Source of the DNA: an uncultured Ruminococcus sp.
Lineage (GTDB): Bacteria; Bacillota; Clostridia; Oscillospirales; Ruminococcaceae
NCBI GenBank assembly: GCA_937907215.1
Contig: CALESG010000004.1
Coordinates: 1-13,173, forward strand
Direction: 5' to 3'
Length of the DNA: 13,173 bases
Below, piece after piece: positions 7,371-13,173 of the stretch; positions within the stretch are counted from its first letter, which is position 1, and each line of letters begins with the position of its first letter. The notes under the pieces are model-generated. The model did not search any database, was not told where the DNA came from, and saw only the letters and a program-made list of their open reading frames with translations. The position numbers were made by a program, and so were the translations under genes.

Positions 7371-7433
7371 GAACCTGTCCACATAGAAATTGTGTTTGTA
7401 TTTTTGAGTGTAACTTTCTATGTGGACAGGTTC
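7371..7433. repeat. 63-bp inverted-repeat element, MITE-like
   Basis: GAACCTGTCCACATAGAAA (7371-7389) is repeated in perfect inverse at 7415-7433, with 25 bases between. TAA directly flanks both ends (7368-7370 and 7434-7436), which also lets the arms be read as 20 bp. This shape, with long perfect arms and a short direct repeat outside, resembles a miniature inverted-repeat transposable element; a TAA duplication would fit IS5-type target choice, which is an inference. It is not an ordinary terminator: no U-tract follows in the dtd direction. Within a DUF5662-dtd transcript it would fold into a 20-bp hairpin 10 bases before the dtd ribosome site. Confidence 0.7.
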
Positions 7434-7446
7434 TAAATATAAATAA

Positions 7447-7983
7447 TCAATAACCATTTTTTACAAGATCTCTCACAGCACGAAAAGCAGCATCTTCTCC
7501 CTCATTTGCAAGTATTTCCAAAAGTTCCATAAGCTTTTTTTCTGTTTCAGGATGAAGTAAACCATTTTTTCTGGCACCGGAATTTTGAAAATAAATTAGA
7601 GAACTATCGATCTTATAATTTTTTCCTTGGTATGTTTTGCTTGCGGCAACTCTGTCGCAGAACATTTCGGCAACATACCTAGCCGGCATTTTAACAGGTT
7701 CAAGGCGTTTTGTAATACGGTTATAATCCTGCCAATATTCAAAATGGTGGCGATTTCTGCCTTTATGGTGAAGCCATGCTGATGAATAACCATATTTTTC
7801 ACGTTCAGCTTCATTTGGACTTCTTGTGCCTAGATAAAATTTAGCACCGGGAATAAATTCAGTTGGTGAATATTTAGAAAGGTCATGCCTTAACCCTTGC
7901 CAAAGAATGCCGCATTTTGCACAGTGAACAATTACTTTGTGCCTATGTTTTGTTATAGTACGAAAATGCTGCCAAGCCTTCAT
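7447..7983 (-). CDS. DUF5662 family protein
   Basis: A 178-aa soluble protein recognised as DUF5662 by its opening MKAWQHFRTIT, QGLRHDLSKYSPTEF (29-43), RSPNEAEREKYGYSSAWLHH (54-73) and YVAEMFCDRVAASKTYQGK (103-121). The function is unknown. The pattern of conserved histidines and aspartates (H33-D34, H72-H73, H79-H80, D110, H144) is reminiscent of HD-type metal-dependent phosphohydrolases, but this is my inference only. The ATG at 7983 follows an ideal AAGGAGGATC ribosome site (7987-7996). The gene has an inverted-repeat element on each side: 8009-8100 upstream, probably within its own mRNA leader, and 7371-7433 downstream before dtd. Confidence 0.88.
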   Translation of the reverse strand: MKAWQHFRTITKHRHKVIVHCAKCGILWQGLRHDLSKYSPTEFIPGAKFYLGTRSPNEAEREKYGYSSAWLHHKGRNRHHFEYWQDYNRITKRLEPVKMPARYVAEMFCDRVAASKTYQGKNYKIDSSLIYFQNSGARKNGLLHPETEKKLMELLEILANEGEDAAFRAVRDLVKNGY

Positions 7984-8008
7984 ATAGATCCTCCTTGCAT
8001 TGTTTTAT

Positions 8009-8100
8009 TATAGGCAACACCGCACAAAGCTCGCCTGACAGCTCTGACAATAAATCCGACTGTACATCTGACGCACAGTCTTTGTGCGGTGTTACCTATA
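8009..8100. repeat. 92-bp inverted-repeat element upstream of DUF5662, MITE-like
   Basis: Arms of 21 bases (8009-8029 and 8080-8100) match inversely at 20 of 21 positions; the core is GGCAACACCGCACAAAG against CTTTGTGCGGTGTTACC. TATA occurs at both outer ends, which could be a TA-type target duplication. The 50-base interior holds three CTGACA/CTGACG copies and a second pairing, GACTGT (8058-8063) with ACAGTC (8075-8080), that competes with the right arm by one base. A promoter at 8100-8128 would start transcription inside the right arm, so most of the element should be part of the DUF5662 leader RNA. Confidence 0.7.
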
Positions 8101-8128
8101 TTATATCATGTTTTTGTAAATTTGAAAA
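8100..8128 (-). promoter_or_regulatory. Probable promoter for DUF5662-dtd
   Basis: On the minus strand, TTTTCA (8123-8128, four of six consensus bases), a 17-base spacer, and a perfect TATAAT (8100-8105) preceded by TGA, an extended -10. The start point near 8093 lies inside the right arm of the inverted repeat. The -35 is weak but the extended -10 compensates. Confidence 0.6.
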
Positions 8129-8136
8129 GAGGGCAG

Positions 8137-8168
8137 AAAAAAATACTCGCCAAAAATGGCGAGTATTT
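8137..8168 (-). terminator. Terminator of glgA
   Basis: AAATACTCGCCA pairs with TGGCGAGTATTT (8141-8152 and 8157-8168), 12 bp with a four-base loop. On the minus strand the stem runs directly into seven Ts (8137-8143), a classic intrinsic terminator just after the glgA stop codon. Confidence 0.93.
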
Positions 8169-8179
8169 GCATTTTAGTT

Positions 8180-9676
8180 TTAATCGTGCATACCACGAAG
8201 TATCCAATCGTACATCCCTTGATATTGCAGTGCTGAGCTACCCCATGAGAAATCTTTTTTCATGCCACGGAGAACAATATCATTCCAATCTTCTCTGTAA
8301 TCAAAGTAAATTTTCTTAGCATAATTGATTGTATACAGCAGGTCTTCTGCATTGTAATGTTTGAAAGTAAATCCTGTACCTGTTTTTTCATATTCATTAT
8401 ATGGTTCAACTGTATCCTTTAAGCCGCCGGTTTCACGAACTATCGGAACAGTACCGTATCTGAGTGAAATGAGCTGAGTAAGACCGCATGGTTCAAAGCG
8501 TGATGGTACGAGCATTGCATCAGCTGCTGCATAAAGCTTATGAGCAAGTGCATCGCTGTAGAAAATATTTGCCGAAACTCTGTCAGGATGTTTTCCCTGA
8601 TAGTAGCGGAACATATTCTCATATTTAGATTCGCCAGTACCTATTATAACAAATTGTGTAAATTCATCAGTAATGCGGTCAGCTATCCAATCTACAAGGT
8701 CAAGTCCTTTTTGATCAGTAAGTCGTGATATAATAGCTATCATGAATTTATTTTCATCAACTGGCAGTCCTAGTTCCTGTTGCAAAGCTTTCTTTGCAAG
8801 CTTTTTCTTTTCAACTGCATTCTTTGCACTGTAATTAACAGAAATCTTTTTGTCTGTTTCAGGGTTGTAAACATCATAATCGATACCGTTTACAATGCCT
8901 CTTAATGAACGCTGTCTTGCACACAGCAGACCGTCAAGTTGTTCACCATAGTAAGGTGTTTTTATTTCTTCAGCATATGTTTCACTTACTGTAGTGATAT
9001 AATCTGCATAAACGAGTCCGCCCTTGAGCATATTGGCATCTTTTTTAAATTCCAGTTTATCCGGAGTAAACATATATCCCGGCAGACCAGTATTATAAAG
9101 GAAATGACGAATATCCCATACACCTTGGAATTTCAGGTTGTGTATAGTCATAATTGTCTTAGTACCCCAATAGAAGCTATGAGATGCAAATGTACTTCTT
9201 AGAAATACCGGAATCATACCTGCTTGCCAGTCATGACAATGGATTATATCAGGATGGAATCCTATTACCGGCATAGCAGCAAGAACAGCTTTGCAGAAGA
9301 ATATATATCTTTCAATATCCCACATAATAGAGCTTGAATAAGGCTCATTGCATTTAAAATAATACTCGTTATCTATAAAATAGAATTTTATTCCATCATA
9401 TTCATATTCCATAATGCCAACGAACATTTTGTCATTACGCTGACCGTAATCCATATAGAAACTTGAAACATGGCGGAACTGTCCTCTGTATTCCCACGGT
9501 ATGCAAGTATAATTCGGTATAATAACACGAACGTCATATTCCTGTTTATACAAATTTTTTGGTAAAGCACCTACTACATCAGCAAGTCCTCCTGTTTTTA
9601 CAAATGGTACACATTCAGAAGCTGCAAATAAAATATTTTTCATAGTACAATTGTCGTATGTACATTTACCGTACAC
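8180..9676 (-). CDS. glgA: Glycogen (starch) synthase, ADP-glucose type, GT5
   Basis: GlgA transfers glucose from ADP-glucose to the end of a growing alpha-1,4-glucan, the chain-building step of glycogen storage. Seen: the N-terminal ADP-glucose site KTGGLADVVGALP (about 27-39), HCHDWQAGMIPVF, the TIHNLKFQGVW block, the IISRLTDQKGLDL block of the second Rossmann domain, and near the C-terminus VPSRFEPCGLTQL and RETGGLKDTV. Length about 498 aa, slightly long. The family N-terminus is MKNILFAASE, whose ATG is at 9643, but no ribosome site precedes it. A GTG at 9676 sits five bases after AAAGGAG and adds 11 residues (MYGKCTYDNCT); I chose it for that reason. It is transcribed alone from a strong promoter (9807-9835) through a leader of about 125 bases. 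No other glycogen gene is in the window. Confidence 0.95.
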   Translation of the reverse strand: MYGKCTYDNCTMKNILFAASECVPFVKTGGLADVVGALPKNLYKQEYDVRVIIPNYTCIPWEYRGQFRHVSSFYMDYGQRNDKMFVGIMEYEYDGIKFYFIDNEYYFKCNEPYSSSIMWDIERYIFFCKAVLAAMPVIGFHPDIIHCHDWQAGMIPVFLRSTFASHSFYWGTKTIMTIHNLKFQGVWDIRHFLYNTGLPGYMFTPDKLEFKKDANMLKGGLVYADYITTVSETYAEEIKTPYYGEQLDGLLCARQRSLRGIVNGIDYDVYNPETDKKISVNYSAKNAVEKKKLAKKALQQELGLPVDENKFMIAIISRLTDQKGLDLVDWIADRITDEFTQFVIIGTGESKYENMFRYYQGKHPDRVSANIFYSDALAHKLYAAADAMLVPSRFEPCGLTQLISLRYGTVPIVRETGGLKDTVEPYNEYEKTGTGFTFKHYNAEDLLYTINYAKKIYFDYREDWNDIVLRGMKKDFSWGSSALQYQGMYDWILRGMHD

Positions 9677-9806
9677 ACAAGCTCCTTTCAATATTATTAT
9701 TTTGATAAATCAAAAACCATATTTTGCACATAATATGCAGGCAAAACAAAGCCCGAAAAATAAATAAACCTTTTTGTAAATGCAGGTTATTTAACTTATC
9801 ATCTTT

Positions 9807-9835
9807 ATTATACAACTTTTTCAATGAAACGTCAA
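9807..9835 (-). promoter_or_regulatory. Sigma-A promoter for glgA
   Basis: On the minus strand, TTGACG (9830-9835) and TATAAT (9807-9812) are separated by 17 bases. The start point near 9800 gives a leader of about 125 bases before the GTG start, longer than any other in the window. The leader holds a repeated CCTGCAT and small G/C complementary blocks (for example GGGC with GCCT), but I could not fold it into a known riboswitch class. Confidence 0.78.
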
Positions 9836-9906
9836 GGACTTTTCAGAAATTCTTTCGTCAAAAATGTACAAAAAAATATTTAAACGTATTATTTATATGA
9901 TTTATA

Positions 9907-9915
9907 TGTTATATT
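9907..9915 (+). promoter_or_regulatory. Possible extended -10 promoter of the PBP gene
   Basis: TGT followed by TATATT (9910-9915) looks like an extended -10, about 75 bases before the ribosome site. The expected -35 position (9887-9892) reads TATTAT and is poor. This is the best candidate in a very AT-rich gap and is weakly supported. Confidence 0.3.
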
Positions 9916-9998
9916 GAGAGAATGCTTTTTAATAATATTTTCTAAATCAATTGTATTTTTTTAATAAAATTACCAATAATCATATACGAGGTGATATT

Positions 9999-11603
9999 AT
10001 GAAAAAATGCAAACATAAGGAAGCTGCCGCCAGATTTTGGACACTTAGATTATTTATGACAATAATGTGCAGTGCGGTTATAGTTCAGCTTGCAAATAAT
10101 GCGGCTTCTCCTGAATATCGTGAAGCTGCGGCAGAACAAGGAAATTATAGTCTGCGTCTTCCTGTATCATATGGAACTATTTATGACAGAAATGGAATGC
10201 CGCTTGTAAACCGTTATTCAAAGAGTATAGCTGTTTTGAGTGGTGATGCAGAGTCGGTAAAAAATGTATTCCCTTATACAAAAAATAAAAAAGAATTTTT
10301 GGAAAAGGCACGTGAAGGTGTTCCTTTTAGTTGTGAGATCGATTACAGCAAGGACTTTCCGGAAGATATAATGCGTTTTGAAATTCCGATTCGATATGAC
10401 AATGATCAAATAGCACAACATATTATAGGTTATATGCAGGAAGGCAGTGGGGTATGCGGACTGGAATATGACTATGATGACATCTTAAGAATAGATAAAG
10501 GACAGACTACAGTTACATTTCCTGTAGATGGTGCAGGAAGAGCGCTTTCAGGTGAAAATGCATTTGTGCGTTATGCTCCAAATTCTTCTCAAGGCGTTGT
10601 CACTACTATTGATATGGGTATTCAGCTTATATGTGAAAAGGCTGCCAACTCAATTGATAAAGGCGTAGTTATTGTTATGGATACTCAATCAGGAGATATT
10701 TTAGGACTTGCAAGCAGACCGGTGTATTCTGTGTATAATATGGAAGAAGCACTTGATTCCGAGGACAGTCCTTTTATCAATCGTGCAATTTATGCATATC
10801 CGGTAGGGTCGATTTTTAAACTTGTAACAGCCGCTTCTGCAATAGATAATGGATTAGAAGATTTTAACTATGAATGTACAGGAAGTATAGAAGTGGAAAG
10901 TCAAAACTTTTTTTGTCATGACAGAGCAGGACATGGTATGATGCATATTGATACAGCTATGATAAATTCATGCAATCCTTATTTTATTGAATTAAGTACT
11001 AAAATATCGGCACTTGATTTATTTGAAACAGCTGCAAAATTTGGATTTGGACATGAGATTTTTTTATCTGAAAGTATTATTGGTGAATCTGGTTATCTTC
11101 CTGATGTGCAGGAACTCATGCTTCCGGCTGAAAAAGGAAATTTCGCATTTGGACAAGGAAAGCTTACTGCAACTCCTCTACAGATAGCAAGAATGACTTC
11201 AGCAATAGCAAATGGTGGAGTACTTCCAAACGTCCGCCTTGTGGTAGGAACGACAGATGACGGCAGTATAGAATCTGTAGAAAAGTGGCAAAAAGGGAAA
11301 CGTATACTTGATGAGAATACGGCGAAAAAACTTAGAAAGATGATGATAAATGTTGTTTACCAAAGCAGTAATTTTAAAGGCAGACCAAAAGGCATTTAAG
11401 CAGGGGCAAAAACGTCTACAGCTCAAACGGGACGTTTTGACGAAAACGGAGAGGAATATTGTCATGCATGGATAACAGGTTTTTTCCCTGCATATGCTCC
11501 TAAGTTTACTGTAACAGTTTTGGCGGAAGATTCAGGTTATGGCAATGACGCTGCCGCACCTGTTTTTAAAAATATTATAGAAGGCATGAGAGATTATTTA
11601 TAA
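9999..11603 (+). pseudogene. Class B penicillin-binding protein (PBP2-like) broken by an in-frame TAA
   Basis: The gene encodes a membrane-anchored peptidoglycan transpeptidase. From the ATG at 9999 (ribosome site GAGGTG, 9988-9993) come a short cytoplasmic end, one membrane helix (about 14-34), a pedestal region opening with YGTIYDRNG (58-66), and the transpeptidase domain with SIFK (S271 nucleophile, K274), SCN (S324-N326) and the GQGKLTATPLQIA block (385-397). A TAA at 11397-11399 ends the frame after 466 residues. The same frame then continues for 67 codons with AGAKTSTAQTG, which carries the third active-site motif (KTS, usually KTG), and a normal C-terminus ending at TAA 11601-11603. 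Whole length would be 534 aa. Without the third motif the truncated product should be inactive. A single base change (from AAA, CAA or GAA) would explain it; a sequencing error is the main alternative. Confidence 0.88.
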
Positions 11604-11606
11604 GCA

Positions 11607-11664
11607 TTAATATATTTTAAGTTAATATATTTTAAATAGTATGCTTTAAATAGTGTGCTTTAAA
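11607..11664. repeat. Two adjacent AT-rich tandem duplications
   Basis: A 15-base unit, TTAATATATTTTAAG, occurs twice in a row (11607-11621 and 11622-11636, 14 of 15 identical). It is followed by a 14-base unit, TAGTATGCTTTAAA, also twice (11637-11650 and 11651-11664, 13 of 14 identical). They lie immediately after the PBP gene's C-terminal end and probably arose by replication slippage. Confidence 0.75.
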
Positions 11665-11728
11665 ATCCATGAAAATTATTTTATAAATATATTTTATGAA
11701 TAAAAGTTTTTATACTTTTTATATATAA

Positions 11729-11779
11729 AATAAAAAACAGATGCTTTGTGTATTATAATACCTGCATCTGTTTTTTATT
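11729..11779. terminator. Bidirectional-looking terminator after the PBP gene
   Basis: AATAAAAAACAGATGC (11729-11744) pairs perfectly with GCATCTGTTTTTTATT (11764-11779). The 19-base loop holds GTATTATAATAC, itself a palindrome, so the hairpin can extend or branch. Six Ts in the right arm act as the U-tract. The rest of the gap to the next promoter (about 11780-11895) holds only a small GTTTTTA/TAAAAAC hairpin (11796-11813) and no gene I can see. Confidence 0.8.
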
Positions 11780-11895
11780 ATTATTTCAAGTTGTTGTTTT
11801 TAGATGTAAAAACATATCTTTATGCAGCTTTATAGTGCGAAATTTGAATTGAATATGCTTCTGAAAATAGATTTGTATGTTTTTTGAAAAAAAGC

Positions 11896-11924
11896 TTGAT
11901 TCTTAAGTTAAAATGTAGTATAAT
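11896..11924 (+). promoter_or_regulatory. Sigma-A promoter for the NifU-like / GGGtGRT operon
   Basis: TTGATT (11896-11901), a 17-base spacer, and TATAAT (11919-11924). Transcription would begin near 11931, about 44 bases before the ATG at 11975. A short CTGTG/CACAG hairpin (11929-11946) sits at the predicted 5' end of the mRNA. Confidence 0.8.
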
Positions 11925-11974
11925 AAATCTGTGTGTTAATGCACAGTATGTCCTATTATGAAAGGAGTATAAAA

Positions 11975-12667
11975 ATGATTTATTCAAACGAAGTCAATGA
12001 AATGTGCTGCGTAAAACAGGGCGTAAACCATGGTGCGGCTCCGATTCCGGAGGAAGCAAAGTGGATAAAGGCTAAGGAAATAAGCGATATTTCCGGTTTT
12101 ACACATGGTGTGGGTTGGTGTGCACCTCAGCAGGGTACTTGTAAGTTGTCACTGAATGTCAAGGAAGGCGTTATTCAGGAATGTCTGGTTGAAACTATTG
12201 GATGTTCTGGTATGACCCATTCTGCAGCTATGGCATCTGAAATTCTTCCAGGAAGAACTATTTTGGAAGCTCTGAATACAGATTTGGTATGTGACGCAAT
12301 CAACACTGCTATGAGAGAATTGTTCCTCCAGATCGTATACGGACGTTCTCAGAGTGCTTTCTCTGAAGATGGTCTTGCAATCGGTGCTGGTCTTGAAGAC
12401 CTTGGTAAGGGCAATCGTTCTCAGGTTGGTACAATGTATGGTACTCTTGCAAAGGGTCCACGTTACCTTGAAATGACAGATGGTTATGTAACAGCTCTGG
12501 CTCTTAATGAAGATGATGAGATCATCGGCTATAAGTTTGTAAACTTTGGCAAGATGATGGATTTCATCAAGGCTGGCGATGATGCAAATACTGCATTTGA
12601 AAAGGCACAGGGTCAGTATGGTCGTGTTGCTGATGCTGTTAAGTTTATTGACCCGAGAAAAGAATAA
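11975..12667 (+). CDS. NifU/IscU-like iron-sulfur cluster assembly scaffold-type protein, partner of GGGtGRT
   Basis: A 230-aa soluble protein resembling the NifU N-terminal (IscU) scaffold fold in the region from about 55 to 125, with KLSLNVKEGVIQECLVETIG (57-76) and then CSGM. Cysteines at 11, 12, 49, 56, 70, 77 and 106 offer possible cluster ligands; C49, C77 and C106 come closest in spacing to the three IscU ligands, which is an inference. The tail beyond about 125 (including EDLGKGNRSQVGTMYGT) is not part of a standard IscU. The ATG at 11975 follows AAAGGAG (11961-11967); earlier in-frame starts lack a ribosome site. The GGGtGRT gene begins 24 bases downstream on the same transcript. Lysine is mostly AAG, suggesting high expression. 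Cluster binding is known for the family only by homology; the real substrate is unknown. Confidence 0.85.
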   Translation: MIYSNEVNEMCCVKQGVNHGAAPIPEEAKWIKAKEISDISGFTHGVGWCAPQQGTCKLSLNVKEGVIQECLVETIGCSGMTHSAAMASEILPGRTILEALNTDLVCDAINTAMRELFLQIVYGRSQSAFSEDGLAIGAGLEDLGKGNRSQVGTMYGTLAKGPRYLEMTDGYVTALALNEDDEIIGYKFVNFGKMMDFIKAGDDANTAFEKAQGQYGRVADAVKFIDPRKE

Positions 12668-12691
12668 GGGAATCGAAGGAGGTATAATCTA

Positions 12692-13173
12692 ATGGCATTG
12701 TTTGAGTCTTATGAGAGAAGAGAAAAGCAGATTCTTGCTGTTTTGAAGGAATATGGCATTGGCTCTATCGAAGAAGCTGCTGAAATCACAAAGGCAGCTG
12801 GTCTTGATGTATATTCAATGGTAGAGGGCATTCAGCCAATTTGTTTTGAGAATGCTAAGTGGGCTTATACAGTAGGTGCTGCTATTGCTATCAAGAAGGG
12901 CTGCCGCAGAGCTGCTGATGCTGCTGCTGCAATCGGTGAAGGTCTTCAGGCTTTCTGTATTCCGGGTTCTGTAGCTGACCAGCGTAAGGTTGGTTTAGGC
13001 CATGGTAATCTTGGCAAGATGCTGCTTGAAGAAGAAACACAGTGTTTCGCATTCCTTGCAGGTCACGAATCTTTCGCAGCTGCTGAAGGTGCTATCGGTA
13101 TTGCCGAAAAGGCAAACAAGGTTCGTAAGCAGCCACTGAGAGTTATCCTTAATGGTCTTGGCAAGGACGCTGC
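12692..13173 (+). CDS. GGGtGRT protein, N-terminal part (runs off the right edge)
   Basis: 160 codons are open to the window edge; the family is about 330 aa, so about half is present and the name-giving GGGtGRT motif lies beyond the edge. Recognised from MALFESYERREKQI (1-14), the QPICFENAKWAYTVGAAIAI block (50-69), CIPGSVADQRKVGLGHGNLG (92-111) and LAGHESFAAAEGAIGIAEKA (123-142). No membrane segment or signal peptide is seen. The ATG at 12692 follows AAGGAGG (12676-12682). It is co-transcribed behind the NifU-like gene, a pairing I know from many gut Firmicutes; the function is not established. Every lysine codon in the part seen is AAG, unlike the AAA-rich genes elsewhere in the window, which suggests strong expression. 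Confidence 0.93.
   Translation, partial: MALFESYERREKQILAVLKEYGIGSIEEAAEITKAAGLDVYSMVEGIQPICFENAKWAYTVGAAIAIKKGCRRAADAAAAIGEGLQAFCIPGSVADQRKVGLGHGNLGKMLLEEETQCFAFLAGHESFAAAEGAIGIAEKANKVRKQPLRVILNGLGKDA

Noticed and set aside
7370..8100. CRISPR array or tRNA-like structures among the repeats
   Set aside because: The repeats are two unrelated inverted pairs, not regularly spaced direct repeats, and no cloverleaf could be drawn.
7995..8319. Two short plus-strand frames across the DUF5662 upstream gap
   Set aside because: They cross an inverted repeat, the DUF5662 promoter and the glgA terminator, and the second extends into glgA antisense; no protein signal.
9951..9998. Upstream in-frame start for the PBP (adding 16 residues)
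   Set aside because: It lacks a ribosome site, while GAGGTG is well placed before the ATG at 9999.
11400..11603. The PBP C-terminal piece as a separate small gene
   Set aside because: No ribosome site or suitable start lies after the TAA, and the sequence is the exact in-frame continuation of the PBP.

Overview
The window looks like the chromosome of an AT-rich, Gram-positive anaerobe of the Ruminococcus / Oscillospiraceae group. The main reason is a secreted two-esterase protein with a type I dockerin, the plug that docks enzymes into a cellulosome. Other support: strong AGGAGG-type ribosome sites, sigma-A promoters with 17-bp spacers, and a GGGtGRT gene next to a NifU/IscU-like gene, a pair known from gut Firmicutes. 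The genus is an inference; there is no rRNA here to settle it.

Layout. On the minus strand at the left are adenine deaminase (ade, running off the left edge) and, just upstream in the same operon, a CmpB-type membrane protein. Diverging from these is a 76-aa conserved small protein, which converges tail to tail with a RadC/JAB-domain gene. Diverging from radC is an RluA-family rRNA pseudouridine synthase, then a hairpin terminator. Next, from a perfect consensus promoter, comes the 981-aa esterase: signal peptide, galactose-binding-like domain, CE12 esterase, ricin-type lectin, dockerin, CBM6/35-like domain, second CE12 esterase. A bidirectional terminator separates it from a minus-strand pair, DUF5662 followed by D-aminoacyl-tRNA deacylase (dtd). 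Each side of the DUF5662 gene carries a different long inverted-repeat element. Further right is minus-strand glgA (glycogen synthase) with its own promoter and terminator. Diverging from it is a class B penicillin-binding protein gene broken by an in-frame TAA just before its KTG-type motif. After small AT-rich tandem repeats and a bidirectional terminator, a consensus promoter drives the NifU/IscU-like gene and the GGGtGRT gene, which runs off the right edge.

How the genes relate. Most are housekeeping or carbon-use functions placed side by side: purine salvage, ribosome and translation quality (pseudouridine synthase, Dtd), glycogen storage, and plant pectin deacetylation. The most interesting points are the interrupted PBP, the two inverted-repeat elements around DUF5662 (one apparently transcribed as the gene's leader), the mid-protein dockerin between two diverged esterase domains, and the GGGtGRT pair, which is conserved and apparently highly expressed but has no known function that I am aware of.
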